From the NCBI GenBank assembly GCA_905221605.1, contig CAJNDS010001440.1, positions 1 through 18,876 of the forward strand: 18,876 nt of DNA. The letters are read 5' to 3'. This DNA comes from Symbiodinium natans (Eukaryota > Sar > Dinophyceae > Suessiales > Symbiodiniaceae). The notes under the pieces were generated by a model. It worked only from the letters and a program-made list of their open reading frames with translations. It made no database searches and was not told where the DNA came from. Shown here piece by piece: positions 6,910 through 16,547 of the stretch; positions within the stretch are counted from its first letter, which is position 1; every line of letters starts with the position of its first letter. A program made the translations under genes and the position numbers.

Positions 6910-7219
6910 TGATTTCGCAAAATCACATGGTGCTCCAATGCCGAGCGTGCGAAAACATCGCAAATTTCATTGTTATTTAATTCCCGGCGTGCGAAACTCA
7001 CTTCGGTCAGATTTCACTGTGCTTCTCTGCTCTTTGAAGCTCCAAGGCCTTCTTGCCAACCTCGCTCTTCTGTCCTTTTTTCTTTGAAAGGCGCTCTGGA
7101 GTGTGAGCTTGGACTTCAGAGCGACTGCCGATGATGCTCATGGCTGACGGCTCTCGCGTTAGATGTTTTTGTCTTTTCTTTCATAGCATCGCGTTGACAG
7201 GACGTGCGCAGCCGAGTCG
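6910..7219. other. Low-copy stretch following the 42-bp array
   Basis: Mixed-composition DNA without tandem structure. The phrase GTGCGAAA occurs twice (about 6949 and 6990) and resembles the GCTTGCGAGACT of the satellite spacers. It contains the small minus-strand open frame described separately. No other gene seen. Confidence 0.5.
7007..7141 (-). other. Small open frame (44 codons), possible gene fragment
   Basis: A minus-strand ATG opens 44 codons ending in TGA; the middle reads RLSKKKGQKSEVGKKALELQ. It is Lys/Glu-rich and lies outside any repeat. The frame is open for about 14 more codons upstream of the ATG, so it could be a terminal exon fragment. I do not recognise it. It is less GC3-biased than the fragments at the left end, and chance is a fair alternative. 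Confidence 0.15.
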
Positions 7220-7480
7220 GGTGCATGCAAGTGAAGTTCATACAGTTCAAGTCCGTTTACTTCAGATCTATTGAATGCCAATGAAGTGTATAGAGTTGAC
7301 CACAAGTGCATGGCATTCAACTCAACACACTTGAGTGCCATGCAGTTCGAGTGCATACACGTCCAGTATACAAGTGCAGTATACAAGTGAGTATGCAACC
7401 ATATAAGTGCATACACTTAAGTGCATACACTTGTCCAAGTGCATACAGTTCGAGCGCACAGAGTCAAGTGCATAGACTCA
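7220..7480. repeat. Degenerate short tandem repeat (AAGTGCATACA-like)
   Basis: A divergent array of roughly 10-15 bp units around AAGTGCATACA and CAGTTCGAGTGCATAC. It is best preserved at 7413-7460, where AAGTGCATACACTT occurs twice in succession; that 14-mer has AAGTG/CACTT complementary ends. Cys/His/Tyr-rich frames on both strands come from this array. Confidence 0.75.
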
Positions 7481-7529
7481 ACGCACCGCAAATCGATGCT
7501 TTCGGGCCAATCGTCTTCTAGTTTAAATT

Positions 7530-7960
7530 AGTCCCGTGAGCCGGGTGGGCTCCCCCAATTAATTTCTTTAATTTCTTTAATTTCTGGGTCTCTCTGTGAG
7601 AAATTAAAGAAATTAAAGAAATAAAAAAGAAATTAAAGAAATTAATTCAGGCAGCCGTTCGGGCTTGCGAGACTAATTAAACGAAATTACAGAAAGTAAA
7701 GAAATTCAAGAAATTGAGGGAGTTAAAGAAATTAAAGGTTTTCAGAAATTCAAACAATAAAGAAATCAAAGAAATTAAAGAAATTAATGAAATTCATGAA
7801 ACTAATTCCGGCAGCTGTTCGGGCTTGCGAGATTAATGAAAACAAATTAAAGAAATTCACAATTCATTAATTTCCGTAACTTCTTCCTGTCTGTGAGAAA
7901 AACAAGAAATGCAAGAAGTTAATTCCGGTAGTCGTTCGGGCTTACCAAAAGCAAAGGAGA
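7530..7960. repeat. Decayed continuation of the AATTAAAGA hairpin satellite
   Basis: Spacer 1 returns at 7530 and one recognisable hairpin loop follows (near 7587). The arms then accumulate substitutions and indels. Three degenerate spacer-2 copies occur near 7650, 7810 and 7927 (GGCAGCCGTTCGGGC, GGCAGCTGTTCGGGC, GGTAGTCGTTCGGGC). The decay increases towards the right, consistent with the edge of a homogenised array. Confidence 0.85.
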
Positions 7961-7964
7961 ATCA

Positions 7965-8129
7965 CGTCCCATTGAAAGATAGACGAGTTGTGTCTTTGTA
8001 CGTTGCGAGGTGGGGGAGCTCTTTCACAAGAGGTAGGTAGAGGACTTTCTCATGTCCGGCAAAGAGATAGAGACGATCTTTCATGACCCGCTACGAGATA
8101 GAGGAGCCTCTTTCATGTAAAGGGTAGGA
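7965..8129 (+). repeat. Module A, copy 1 of the GAGCTC domain
   Basis: Near-identical to 10162-10323, with about five differences by eye over ~165 bases. Weaker copies start at 11027 and 11606. The high identity of this pair over 2.2 kb, within a much more divergent background, implies recent block duplication or conversion. Confidence 0.8.
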
Positions 8130-8968
8130 AACGGTAGAGCTGCGAGCTCGTCTACCCATTGACGGGAAATGAGCAAGACAGGACATTAGAGTGCTCTTGT
8201 AGCTTGTATGAGTGAATTCTTGTCATTGAAAAAGGGGAGCTCTTTCGCAAGCGGTAAAGTAGAGAACTCTCTCATTTGCTGGAAAGTCTTTCATGACCTA
8301 TTGCGAGATAAAGAAGCTCTGCCACGTAGAAGGTAGCAAACGGTAGAGCTGAGACGCTGAGAGCTCCTCTACCTAGGGACCTAGTGACGGGGAACCAAAA
8401 GGATAGGATATGAGAGAGCTCTCCTGAAGGAGTTCTTCAATCTCTGATTAGGAGATGAATGAGCTCCTGTCTCTTCTCATACGTAATGACAGACAGGAAA
8501 TGAACGATGCCCTCTACAAGAGTGGGACAGAGGGAAGCCCTCTCTGACCTATTAGGAGATAGAAGAGCTTGCTCATTGCAAAATATCAAGAGGAGGAGCT
8601 CTTGCAGAAGTCATGACCTGTTAGGAACCAGAGGAGATAGAAGAGCTTGCTCATTGCAAAAGGGGAAGCGGAGGAGCTCTTGCAGAAGAGGCAAGGAGCT
8701 CCTTCACTTGCTACAAAGACACAGAGGAGCTTTCAGACGACGTATATTCAGAGATAGCGAAACTCGATCACGTAGAGATAGAGACTCTCTTAATAGAGAC
8801 TAATGAGTTATGTCATGTCTCATTTATCGGACAGAGAATGGCCCAGGGCGACCTTCAAAACTCTTCATTGATAGAGAAGCTATTTCGGAAAACAAACATG
8901 GTGGAGAACTCTCTCATTCCTGCAATGTGATACAGGAGGTCTCTCATGACCTCTTGTGAGATAGAGAC

Positions 8969-9325
8969 CGGTTGCATCAGGGAAGTTTTCCCTGGAAACC
9001 CTTTGCTATTCCCTTACTTTGGTGCTGAAACCATCACGTTCTTGTTCCTTAATGCCCCAGTAAACCCTTGGAGAAAGAGGTGTTTTCAAGATGTGGTGGG
9101 GTATCTCATGTAGGAATGTACAATGGTTAGACACTAGCGCTCTTGCTTTCAAGAAGCAGTCTTGCAAGTAATGGCTCTGGGTTATGTCACGGGTTTGTTA
9201 CGGTAATAGGCAGACTACACAAATACACCCTCCATTAAATTCCCGTAGCCCTATAAACCCTACACCCTGCACGCGAATCCTGAGCCCCCTAAGACTCCTA
9301 TGCCCCCTACGATGAGATATAGTTC
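8969..9325. other. Unique insert inside the GAGCTC domain
   Basis: Repeat character stops after GAGATAGAGACC and resumes at about GGAGAGCTCTTATACCG. In the paralogous stretch (12590-12670) about 80-110 repeat bases lie at this position instead. The insert is single-copy in the window. Its right half contains a degenerate telomere-like phrase, CCCTATAAACCCTACACCCT (9249-9268). No open frame of note and no flanking duplication that I can define. Confidence 0.55.
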
Positions 9326-9347
9326 ATGGGAGAGCTCTTATACCGTT

Positions 9348-9668
9348 TATGAATGCATTCTTCTATCTTTGAGATGAAAGAGCTCCTCTATCTTCTCATA
9401 GGAAATGAAAGAGATCCTGCATATGAAAAGAAAAGACCCTTCGAGAAAAGTTAAAGAATGGTAACGAATCCATGTCATCAATCTTTTCATGCGTAATGAG
9501 AGCGCTCCACACTCTTAATGGGACATGAAAGAGCTCCTCCATTTCTTTGAAATCAAAACCTTGCTTTCTCCCTGAGTGACAAAGATCTCTTGGAAATGAG
9601 AGATCTCTGCTACCACTTTCGAAAAAATGAGCTCCTATATCTCGGAGTCGGAAAGATAAAGATGTGAA
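9348..9668. repeat. Module E, copy 1 (inverted-core segment)
   Basis: Starts GAATGCATTCTTCTATC and carries the ~30 bp core in inverted orientation. It matches 12671-12990 along its length with many substitutions and small indels. It closes the A-C-D-E series that began at 7965. Confidence 0.7.
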
Positions 9669-10161
9669 AAGGAGCCCTCCCAAACCTACGAGGCGCCAGA
9701 GCACCCGCCCGCAGCTTTTCAAGCAGGAGAAAGGCTCTTTCGTAAGGGGCGGAGGAGCTCTGTCATTCCCTCAACCAGAGGGAGGGGAGCCCTCTCATGA
9801 CCTATTCAAGAGAGAGGAGATAGAAGAGCTTGCTCATTGCTCTTTAGGATGCGGAGGAGCTTTTGCACAAGAGGCAAGGAGCTCTTCTACTTCTACAAAC
9901 GCATAGAAGAGCGTTTAGATGACCTGTTACGAAATAGAATAAATGCTGTCTCACGTAAGCGAGAGAGACTGATGAGTTATGCGACGCTCCATTTCAGGGA
10001 TAGGCCTTCGAAACCTTCAATTAGGGTTGATCTCTCGCAAAAAGGTAAAAGAGCTATGTCATTTCCTACGAAGCGATAAGCAGCCTAGAGACAATCGGCT
10101 TCTCTCATGTTTGCTTCATGGATAGAGAAGCTTTTCTCAACCAAAACCAAAGAGACGGATC

Positions 10162-10323
10162 ATGTCCCATTGAAAGATAGACGAGTTCTGTCTTTGTACG
10201 TTACGAGGTGGGGGAGCTCTTTCACAAGAGGTAGGTAGAGGACGCTCTCATGTCCGGCAAAGAGATAGAGACGATCTTTCATGACCCGCTACGAGATAGA
10301 GAGCCTCTTTCATGTAAAGGGTA
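10162..10323 (+). repeat. Module A, copy 2 of the GAGCTC domain
   Basis: Closely matches 7965-8129. Differences include GTTCTG for GTTGTG and a single-base loss in GAGAGCC against GAGGAGCC. Confidence 0.8.
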
Positions 10324-12670
10324 AGATATAGAAGAGCTGTGAGCTCCTTTACCTATCGACGGGAACTCTTATAGCTTTCATGAATGAGTTCTTGCCAGTG
10401 AACAAAGGGAGCTCTTTCACAAAGGGTAGATAGAGACCTCTCTCATTTCCTGTAAAAGAAAGAGGAGGTCTCTCACGACCTGATTATTGCGAGATAGAGA
10501 AGCTATGTCATATAAAGATAAGAAATGGTAGAGCTGAGGACTCCTCTGCCTAGTGACGGGAAATCAGTTAGATAGGACATGAGAGAACTCTCATACATTT
10601 CTTATGAATGAGTTCTTCAATCTCTGAATAGAAAATGAATGAGCTCCTGTGTCTTCGCATACGAAATGACAGTGTGGAAATGAGCTGTCTCATGACCTGT
10701 TAGGAAACAGAGGAGATAAAGAGCTTGCTCATTGCAAAAGAGGAAGCGGAGGGCTCTTGCAGAAGAGGCAAGGAGCTCCTTCACTTGCTGCAAAGATACA
10801 GAGGAGCTTTCAGATGACCTATTCAGAGATAGCGAAACTCGATCACGTAAACGATAGAGATTGAAAAGTTATGTCATGCCCCATTTCAGGGATAGAGAAT
10901 GGCCTTCCAGACTTTCATTTCGAATAAAGGAGAGATCTGTCACAGAAAGGTAGAAGAGCTATTCATTTCTTATTATATCACGGGTAGACAAGCTTTTTCT
11001 CAAATACAAACAAAAAACCTGGCTCATGCACCATTGAAAGATAGACGAGTTCTGTCACTCTCGATCACAAGGTGGAGGAGCTCTTTCACACGAGGTAGGT
11101 AGAGCACGCTCTCTTTTCTTGCAAAGAGATAGAGAAGATCTGTCATGACTCCATGAACCGTTACGAGATAGAGAAGCCTCTTTCATGTAAAAGATAGGTC
11201 ATGGTAGAGCTGAGAGCTCCTCTGCCTAGTGATGGCAAACGAGAAATAGGAACCAAAGGAGATAGAAGAGGTTGCTCATTGCAAAATAGGAAGCGGAGGA
11301 GCTATTGCAGAAGAGGCAAGCAGCTCCTTCACTTGCTGCGCAGACACAAAGGAGCTTTCAGATGACCTGTTCAGAGATAGCGAAACTCTCTCACGTAAAC
11401 GATAGAGACTGATGAGTTGTGTCCCCATTCAAGGGATAGAGAATGGCCTTCCAAACTTTCATTTCGGGTAAAGAAGAGATCTGTCGCAAAAAGGTAGAAG
11501 AGCTATGTCATTTCTTATGCATCGATAAACGGCTACTCGCATGATTTCTTCATCGATAGAGAAGCAGCTATTTCTGAATAGAAATTCACAATGGAGCTGT
11601 CTCATGTCCCAGTGAAAGATAGACGAGTTGTGGCATTTGATTTTGAGGTGAAGGAGCTCTTTCACAAGAGGTAGGTAGAGGACTCTCTAATGTTCTGCAA
11701 AGAGATAGAGACAATCTTTCTTGACCCGCTACGAGATAGAGGAGCCTCTTCCATGTAAAGGGTAGGATGTGGTAGAGCTGTGAGCTCCTCTACCTATCGA
11801 CGGGAAATTAACAAGAGAGTACATTCGAGAGCTCTTACAGCTTCTATGAATGAGTTCTTGTGATTGAACAAAGGGAGCTCTTTCACAAAAGGTAGATAGA
11901 GACCTCTCTCATTTCCTGCAAAAGAAAGAGGAGGTCTCTCATGACCTATTGCGAGATAGAGAAGCTATGTCATATAAAAGATACGAAATGGTAGAGCTGA
12001 GCGCTGGTGACGGCAAATGAACTAGGTAGGACATGAGAGAGCTCTTATACATTGTATGAGAGATTTCTTATATCTATATCTCTTGTGAACGAGTTCTTCA
12101 ATCTCTGACTAGGAGATGAATGAGCTCCTGTATCTTCTCATACGAAATGACAGAATGGATATAAATGATGTCCTCTAGCTGTTAACGCAACATGAAAAAA
12201 CCTCCTCTATCCCCTAAAAGAGAAGGAGAGAGGGAAGCCCGCTCATGACCTATTAGGAACCAGAGGAGATAAAAGAGCTTGCTCATTGCAAAATAGGAAG
12301 CGGAGGGCTCTTGCAGAAGAGGCAAGGAGCTCCTTCACTTGCTGCAAAGATACAGAGGAGCTTTCAGATGACCTATTCAGAGATAGCGAAACTCTATCAC
12401 GTAAACGATAGCGAGAGATGCGTTATGTCATGTCCCATTTGATGGACAGAGAATGGCCCAGAGTGGCCTTCAAAACTCTTCATTGATAGAGAAGCTGCGA
12501 AGCTATTTCTGAAAATCGACATAGAAGAGAACTCTCTCATTTCCTGCAGCGTGAAAAAGGAGGTCTCTCATGACCTATTGCGAGATAGAGAAATTTCAGG
12601 TAAGAGTTAGGTAATGGTAGAGCTGGGCACGCCTCTGCCTCTTGACGAGAAATGAGCTCGTGTATACTTC

Positions 12671-12990
12671 ATGAATGCGTTCTTCTATCTCTCAGATGAA
12701 AGAGCTCCTCGATCCTTCTTATAGGGCATGAAAGAAATCCTGTGTTCGAACTGAAAAGACCCTTTGATAAGCAAAAGAAAAAGGGAAACGAATCGATGCC
12801 TTCTATCTTTTAGTGCAGAGCTTCTCACTTCTAATGCGACATGATAGAGCTCCTCTATTTTCTTGGAAATGAAACAGCTTGCGTTCTCTCCTGAGTGAAA
12901 GATGTCTCTGTCGTGGAAATGAGATCTCCTCTATGTTTCTAAGAAATGAGATAGCTCACCTCTACCTCGTAATCGGAAATGAGAGAGCCC
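12671..12990. repeat. Module E, copy 2 (inverted-core segment)
   Basis: Starts ATGAATGCGTTCTTCTATC and follows module E copy 1 (9348-9668) to the end of the domain. The full A-C-D-E series therefore occurs twice: about 7965-9668 and 11606-12990. Confidence 0.7.
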
Positions 12991-13099
12991 TTCGCCCCTC
13001 TTCAGGCTATGAAACAACTTGTCTATCTCTTACTTCAAAGTGTGCTAGAGCTACATGGCTGCACTTGCTGGCGCCGGTGCACACACAGACCAAACCTTC

Positions 13100-13256
13100 A
13101 CTATTACTGTTACTACTACTAATACTATTACTAGAATTATTACTATTCCTATTCCTATTACTATTACTAGTACTATTATTATTCCTATTACAATTACGGT
13201 CAGTATTATTATACTCATAATAATATTAAAATTATTATTATTATTGCACTACTACT
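13100..13256. repeat. Degenerate trinucleotide microsatellite (ATT/ACT)
   Basis: A run of ATT, ACT and CCT triplets with interruptions, drifting to pure ATT (ATTATTATTATT) near the right end. The frame spanning 12879-13220 that ends in a long Leu/Val/Ile stretch is a translation of this tract and not a membrane protein. It marks the boundary between the GAGCTC domain and the AT-rich AATCTTCG domain. Confidence 0.9.
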
Positions 13257-13301
13257 GAAAGAAGAACCAGCCGTGAAATAGACCCTAAAGGTCTCGGCCA
13301 C

Positions 13302-13648
13302 ATATATATATATATATTCATTATTCAAATAATAGAATATATATCATATTGAGAGAAATCTTCGCAACAATTAATTCTTGAAAATATCTTGGAGAAATCT
13401 TTGAAAAGAAGACATTGAGAGGATTTATCTCCAGAAGATTTCCAATTATATTCGATTTGGCAAAAAGACGATTTATTTTATCGATTTTGAGGTTTTCTTC
13501 TATATATTATTTATATATTTTTTCTCATCCATTATGCGAACAATATTGTTTTAATTAAAAGAAATCTTCGCATCAATTATGAATTGAATATATATCTTGA
13601 AGAAATATCTAAAAGGAAGGTCTTCAAAGGATTTCTTTTTAGAAGATC
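13302..13648 (+). repeat. 347-bp long direct repeat, copy 1
   Basis: Starts in an AT dinucleotide tract, passes through ATTCATTATTCAAATAATAG and ends TTTCTTTTTAGAAGATC. It matches 18530-18876 with only about eight to ten differences by eye, at a constant offset of about 5228 bases. The second copy is cut only by the window edge, so the true repeat is longer than shown. No coding potential. Confidence 0.93.
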
Positions 13649-13942
13649 TCCAATCTCATTTGATTCGTCAGACATGAAATGAATGATTAGATTCTTCGTC
13701 AAAAAATCTTCGCCAAATGATTCCAGAAAAAATCTTCAAAAAGAAGATCTTCAGGATCCAGAGGATTTCTCTTTAGGAAATTTCCAATCAGATTTGGTTT
13801 GCCAGAAATGAAATGAATGATTAGATTCTTCATCAGAAATCTTCGTCCAATGATTCCAGAAGAAATCTCTGATAAGAAGATCTTCAGAGGATTTCTTTAG
13901 AAAATCCTCAATCATATTTGGTTTGGCAGGAAGGAAATCGAT
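13649..13942. repeat. ~130-bp monomers of the AATCTTCG satellite
   Basis: Two units starting with GATTAGATTCTTCG-type sequence at 13685 and 13819 (134 and 124 bp long), preceding the regular dimeric array. Shared phrases are GATTCCAGAA, AAGAAGATCTTCAG and GGATTTCTCTTTAGGAAAT. These look like the ancestral monomer form. Confidence 0.8.
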
Positions 13943-14770
13943 GATTAGATTCTTCGCCAAAAAATCTTCGCCAAATGAATCCAGAAAAATCTTTAAAAAG
14001 AAGGTTTTCAATGAAATGAATGATAGATTCTTCGCCAAAAAATCTTCGTCCAAATGATTCCAGAAGAAATCTCCAATAAGAAGATCTTCAGAGGATTTGA
14101 CTTTAGGAAATCCTCAATCATATTTGATTTGGCAGGAAGGAAAACGATGATTAGATTCTTCGCTAAAAAATCTTCGTCAAATGAATCCAGAAAAAATCTT
14201 TAAAAGAAGATTTTCAATGAAATGAATGATTAGATTCTTCGCCAAAAAATCTTCGTCCAAATGATTCCAGAAGAAATCTCTAATAAGAAGATCTTCAGAG
14301 GATTTCTCTTTAGGAAATCCTCAATCATATTTGGTTTGGCAGGAAGGAAATCGATGATTAGATTCTTCGCCAAAAAATCTTCGCCAAATGAATCCAGAAA
14401 AATCATTAAAAAGAAGATTTTCAATGAAATGAATGATAGATTCTTCGCCAAAAAATCTTCGTCCAAATGATTCCAGAAGAAATCTCCAATAAGAAGATCT
14501 TCAGAGGATTTCTCTTTAGGAAATCCTCAATCATATTTGGTTTGGCAGGAAGGAAATCGATGATTAGATTCTTCGTCAAAAAATCTTCATCAAATGAATC
14601 CAGAAGAAATTTTTAAAAGAAGATTTTCAATGAAATGAATGATTAGATTCTTCGCCAAAAAATCTTCGTCCAATGATTCCAGAAGAGATCTCTGATAAGA
14701 AGATCTTCTGAAGATTTCTCTTTAGGAAATCCTCAATCATATTTGGTTTGGTAGGAAGGAAATGACGAAA
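13943..14770. repeat. ~206-bp higher-order AT-rich satellite (128+79 bp dimers)
   Basis: The marker GATTAGATTCTTCGCC starts long sub-units at 13943, 14149, 14356 and 14562 (206, 207, 206 apart) and short sub-units at 14022, 14228, 14435 and 14641 (206, 207, 206 apart). Each dimer is a long-form plus a short-form monomer; the form starting at each even member contains AAGATCTTCAGAGGATTTC and the other lacks it. Regularity indicates homogenisation as a dimer. Phe/Lys/Asp-rich frames on both strands are repeat translations. Confidence 0.92.
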
Positions 14771-15100
14771 AGATCGTATAAAAAAAAAAATGATTAGTCC
14801 CACGATGGAATAAATATTTCAATTTATTTTAACCATCCTCTTTTGTGCGAGAAGACCGCGTCGCAGTTACATTTCACAAAAAGTCTTCTATTTACCCAAA
14901 CCTCTTGGGTCCATATCTTCGATTTACTTAAATTTCCTTGCCGAAAATCCCTATGTTTTCATTCTAGATCAAGGTTTAGAAGGATTTGGAAGGGTTGGAG
15001 GCAAGGCCCTGATCCCGGAAAATGACCCAGGCCCCCCAAGACCCCCAGGAGGCCCCAAATCAGGCACCGGGAGGCTCCCTCAAATATAATTCCTATGAAA
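14771..15100. other. Low-copy spacer with a GC-rich island
   Basis: AT-rich DNA with an A11 run (about 14780-14790). It then contains a sharp GC-rich segment (about 14988-15082) with CCAGGCCCCCCAAGACCCCC and GGAGGCCCC phrases, before AT-rich sequence returns. A 60-codon frame at 14843-15025 has no recognisable features and is probably chance. The phrase GATTAGTCCCACGATGG (near 14792) weakly resembles spacer 1 of the hairpin satellite. Confidence 0.5.
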
Positions 15101-15310
15101 GATCTAGGATATATCAAAGAATCAATGCCAAATCAAAATTTGGATGAGATTTTAAATTCATATTATCCAATTTCAATTTTTTCGGAAATTCAGAGATTTT
15201 CAAGGATTCCCTGAATCTAGGATATACCAAAGAATCATTGCCCAATCCAAAATTAGATGAAGATTTCAACTCGAAGTTTTGCAAAATGCGAGATTTTCAA
15301 TGATTCCCTG
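15101..15310. repeat. Two diverged ~105-bp direct repeats
   Basis: The phrase ATCTAGGATATA(T/C)CAAAGAATCA starts at about 15103 and 15213. Each copy ends with GAGATTTTCAAGGATTCCCT or a close variant. Copies are clearly related but well diverged. The second abuts the first ~640 bp satellite unit. Confidence 0.75.
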
Positions 15311-15952
15311 GCGACACATTTAGTAAAGTAGTCAGTGTCGGTGACCGAAACAAGCCTAAACCCGACACCCTAAACCCTAAGCCCTAAATTTTAAAGCTCG
15401 AAGATGGATCGTGAGGAAACTTGGGTCGTCTACGTAGTTGTAAGGACTTCGGTGGGTCGAGGGTAAAGGATTGGAGATAGATCGATCTTGAAGAAATTTG
15501 TATTGTTTACTTAATTGTAAGGCCTTCGGTGGGTCGGTATCTATGCGAGGCATGGCAAGGTGTACGATTTGTCGCCAAAGATGGGAAGAAGTACGATTTG
15601 TTGCCAGCAATTTGTGCTTGATTGTCAAAGATGGAAAGAAGTACGATTTGTTGCCAACAATTTGTGCTTGATTGTCAAAGATGGGAAGAAGTACGATTTG
15701 TTGCCAGCAGTTTGTCCTTGATTGTCAAAGATGGGAAGAAGTGCGATTTGTTGCCACCAATGTGTGCTTGATTCTCAAAGATGGGGAGAAGTACGATTTG
15801 TTGCCGCCAATTGGTGTTTAATACCCTGGGCCCTAAACCCTGAAACCCTAAACTAAGCCCCCTAAACCCTGAACCCTAAAGCGAAAAACAGGCCTAAACC
15901 CTAAACCGTGAAGCATTTGCAACAAATGGTCACTTTGGTTGACCCAAACCGG
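15311..15952. repeat. Telomere-linked ~640-bp satellite, unit 1 (642 bp)
   Basis: Order within the unit: GCGACACATTTAGTAAAGTA, a TCAGTGTCGGTGACC phrase, a telomere-like run (CCCTAAACCCTAAGCCC), a ~190 bp unique-looking part, five 50-bp subrepeats (markers CAAAGATGG at 15576, 15626, 15676, 15726 and 15776), a second telomere-like run with CCCTGAACCC variants, and the phrase TTGGTTGACCCAAACCGGGC. A minus-strand frame of 83 codons (15377-15628) is open through the middle part and recurs in units 2 to 4. Confidence 0.93.
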
Positions 15953-16547
15953 GCGACGCATTTGGTATAGTAGTCAGTGTCGGTGACCAAAACAAGTCTA
16001 AACCCGACACCCTAAACCCTAAGCCCTAAATTTTGAAGATCGAAGATGGATCTTGAGGAAACTTGGGTCCTTTACGTAGTTGTTAGGTCTTCGGTGGGTC
16101 GAGGGTAAAGGATTGGAGATAGATCGATCTTGAAGAAATTTGTATTGTTTACTTAATTGTAAGGCCTTCGGTGGGTCGGTATCTATGCGAGGCATGGCAA
16201 GGTGTACGATTTGTCGCCAAAGATGGGAAGAAGTACGATTTGTTGCCAGCAATTGTCAAAGATGGGAAGAAGTATGATTTGTTGCCAGCAGTTTGTGCTT
16301 GATTGTCAAAGATGGGAAGAAGTACGATTTATTGCCACCCATGTGTGCTTGATTCTCAAAGATGGGGAGAAGTACGATTTGTTGCCGCCAATTGGTGTTT
16401 AATACCCTGGGCCCTAAACCCTGAATTCTAAAGACTTGAAACCCTAAATTAAGCCTCCTAAACCCTAAACCCTAAACCAAAAATCAGGCCTAAACCCTCA
16501 ACCGTGAAGCTTTGCAAAAATTGGTCAGTTTGGTTGACCCGAACCGG
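15953..16547. repeat. Telomere-linked satellite, unit 2 (595 bp)
   Basis: Has four subrepeats (16218, 16257, 16307, 16357), the first shortened to 39 bp. It carries private variants shared with unit 5: GACCAAAACAAGTC, TTTTGAAGATCGAAG and GTCCTTTACGTAGTTGTTAG. Telomere-like runs are present but diverged (CCCTGAATTCTAAAGAC). Confidence 0.93.

Larger units (their letters stand above)
7961..13010. repeat. Divergent GAGCTC satellite domain with ~30-bp core and shuffled modules
   Basis: About 5 kb built from a degenerate ~30-31 bp core of the type GAGCTCTTTCATGACC followed by TATTACGAGATAGA. It is visible as successive units in 8017-8120. Parts such as 9348-9430 and 12671-12750 carry the core in the opposite orientation (GAGCTCCTCTATCTTCTCAT). 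On top of this are larger modules. Module A (GAAAGATAGACGAGTT) starts near 7965, 10162, 11027 and 11606. Module C (AAGAGCTTGCTCATTGCAAA) occurs near 8577, 8641, 9826 (diverged), 10720, 11266 and 12275. Module D (ATAGAGAATGGCC) is near 8832, 10893, 11436 and 12467. The order A-C-D recurs with variable spacing, so it evolves by block duplication. Short open frames here (Arg/Glu/Leu-rich) are repeat translations. Confidence 0.85.

Noticed and set aside
6262-6980. Frames of 183-233 codons on the minus strand and 123-200 codons on the plus strand
   Set aside because: All are readings of the 42-bp tandem array. Unit length changes of 41 and 76 bp shift the frame, and no start context, intron or conserved domain is visible.
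7159-7521. Cys/His/Tyr-rich frames on both strands
   Set aside because: They derive from the degenerate AAGTGCATACA array.
8507-11665. Short frames of 67-108 codons in the GAGCTC domain
   Set aside because: They lie wholly in repeats, differ between paralogous modules and show no conserved protein feature.
12879-13220. 113-codon frame with a hydrophobic Leu/Val tail that could suggest a membrane segment
   Set aside because: The hydrophobic tail is a translation of the ATT/ACT triplet tract. The front part lies in the GAGCTC satellite.
13751-14470. Phe/Lys-rich frames on both strands
   Set aside because: They are readings of the 206-bp satellite, repeated with each unit.
15551-15830. 50-bp repeats considered as a CRISPR array
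   Set aside because: Units are contiguous tandem repeats without unique spacers, in a telomere-type eukaryotic context and without cas genes.
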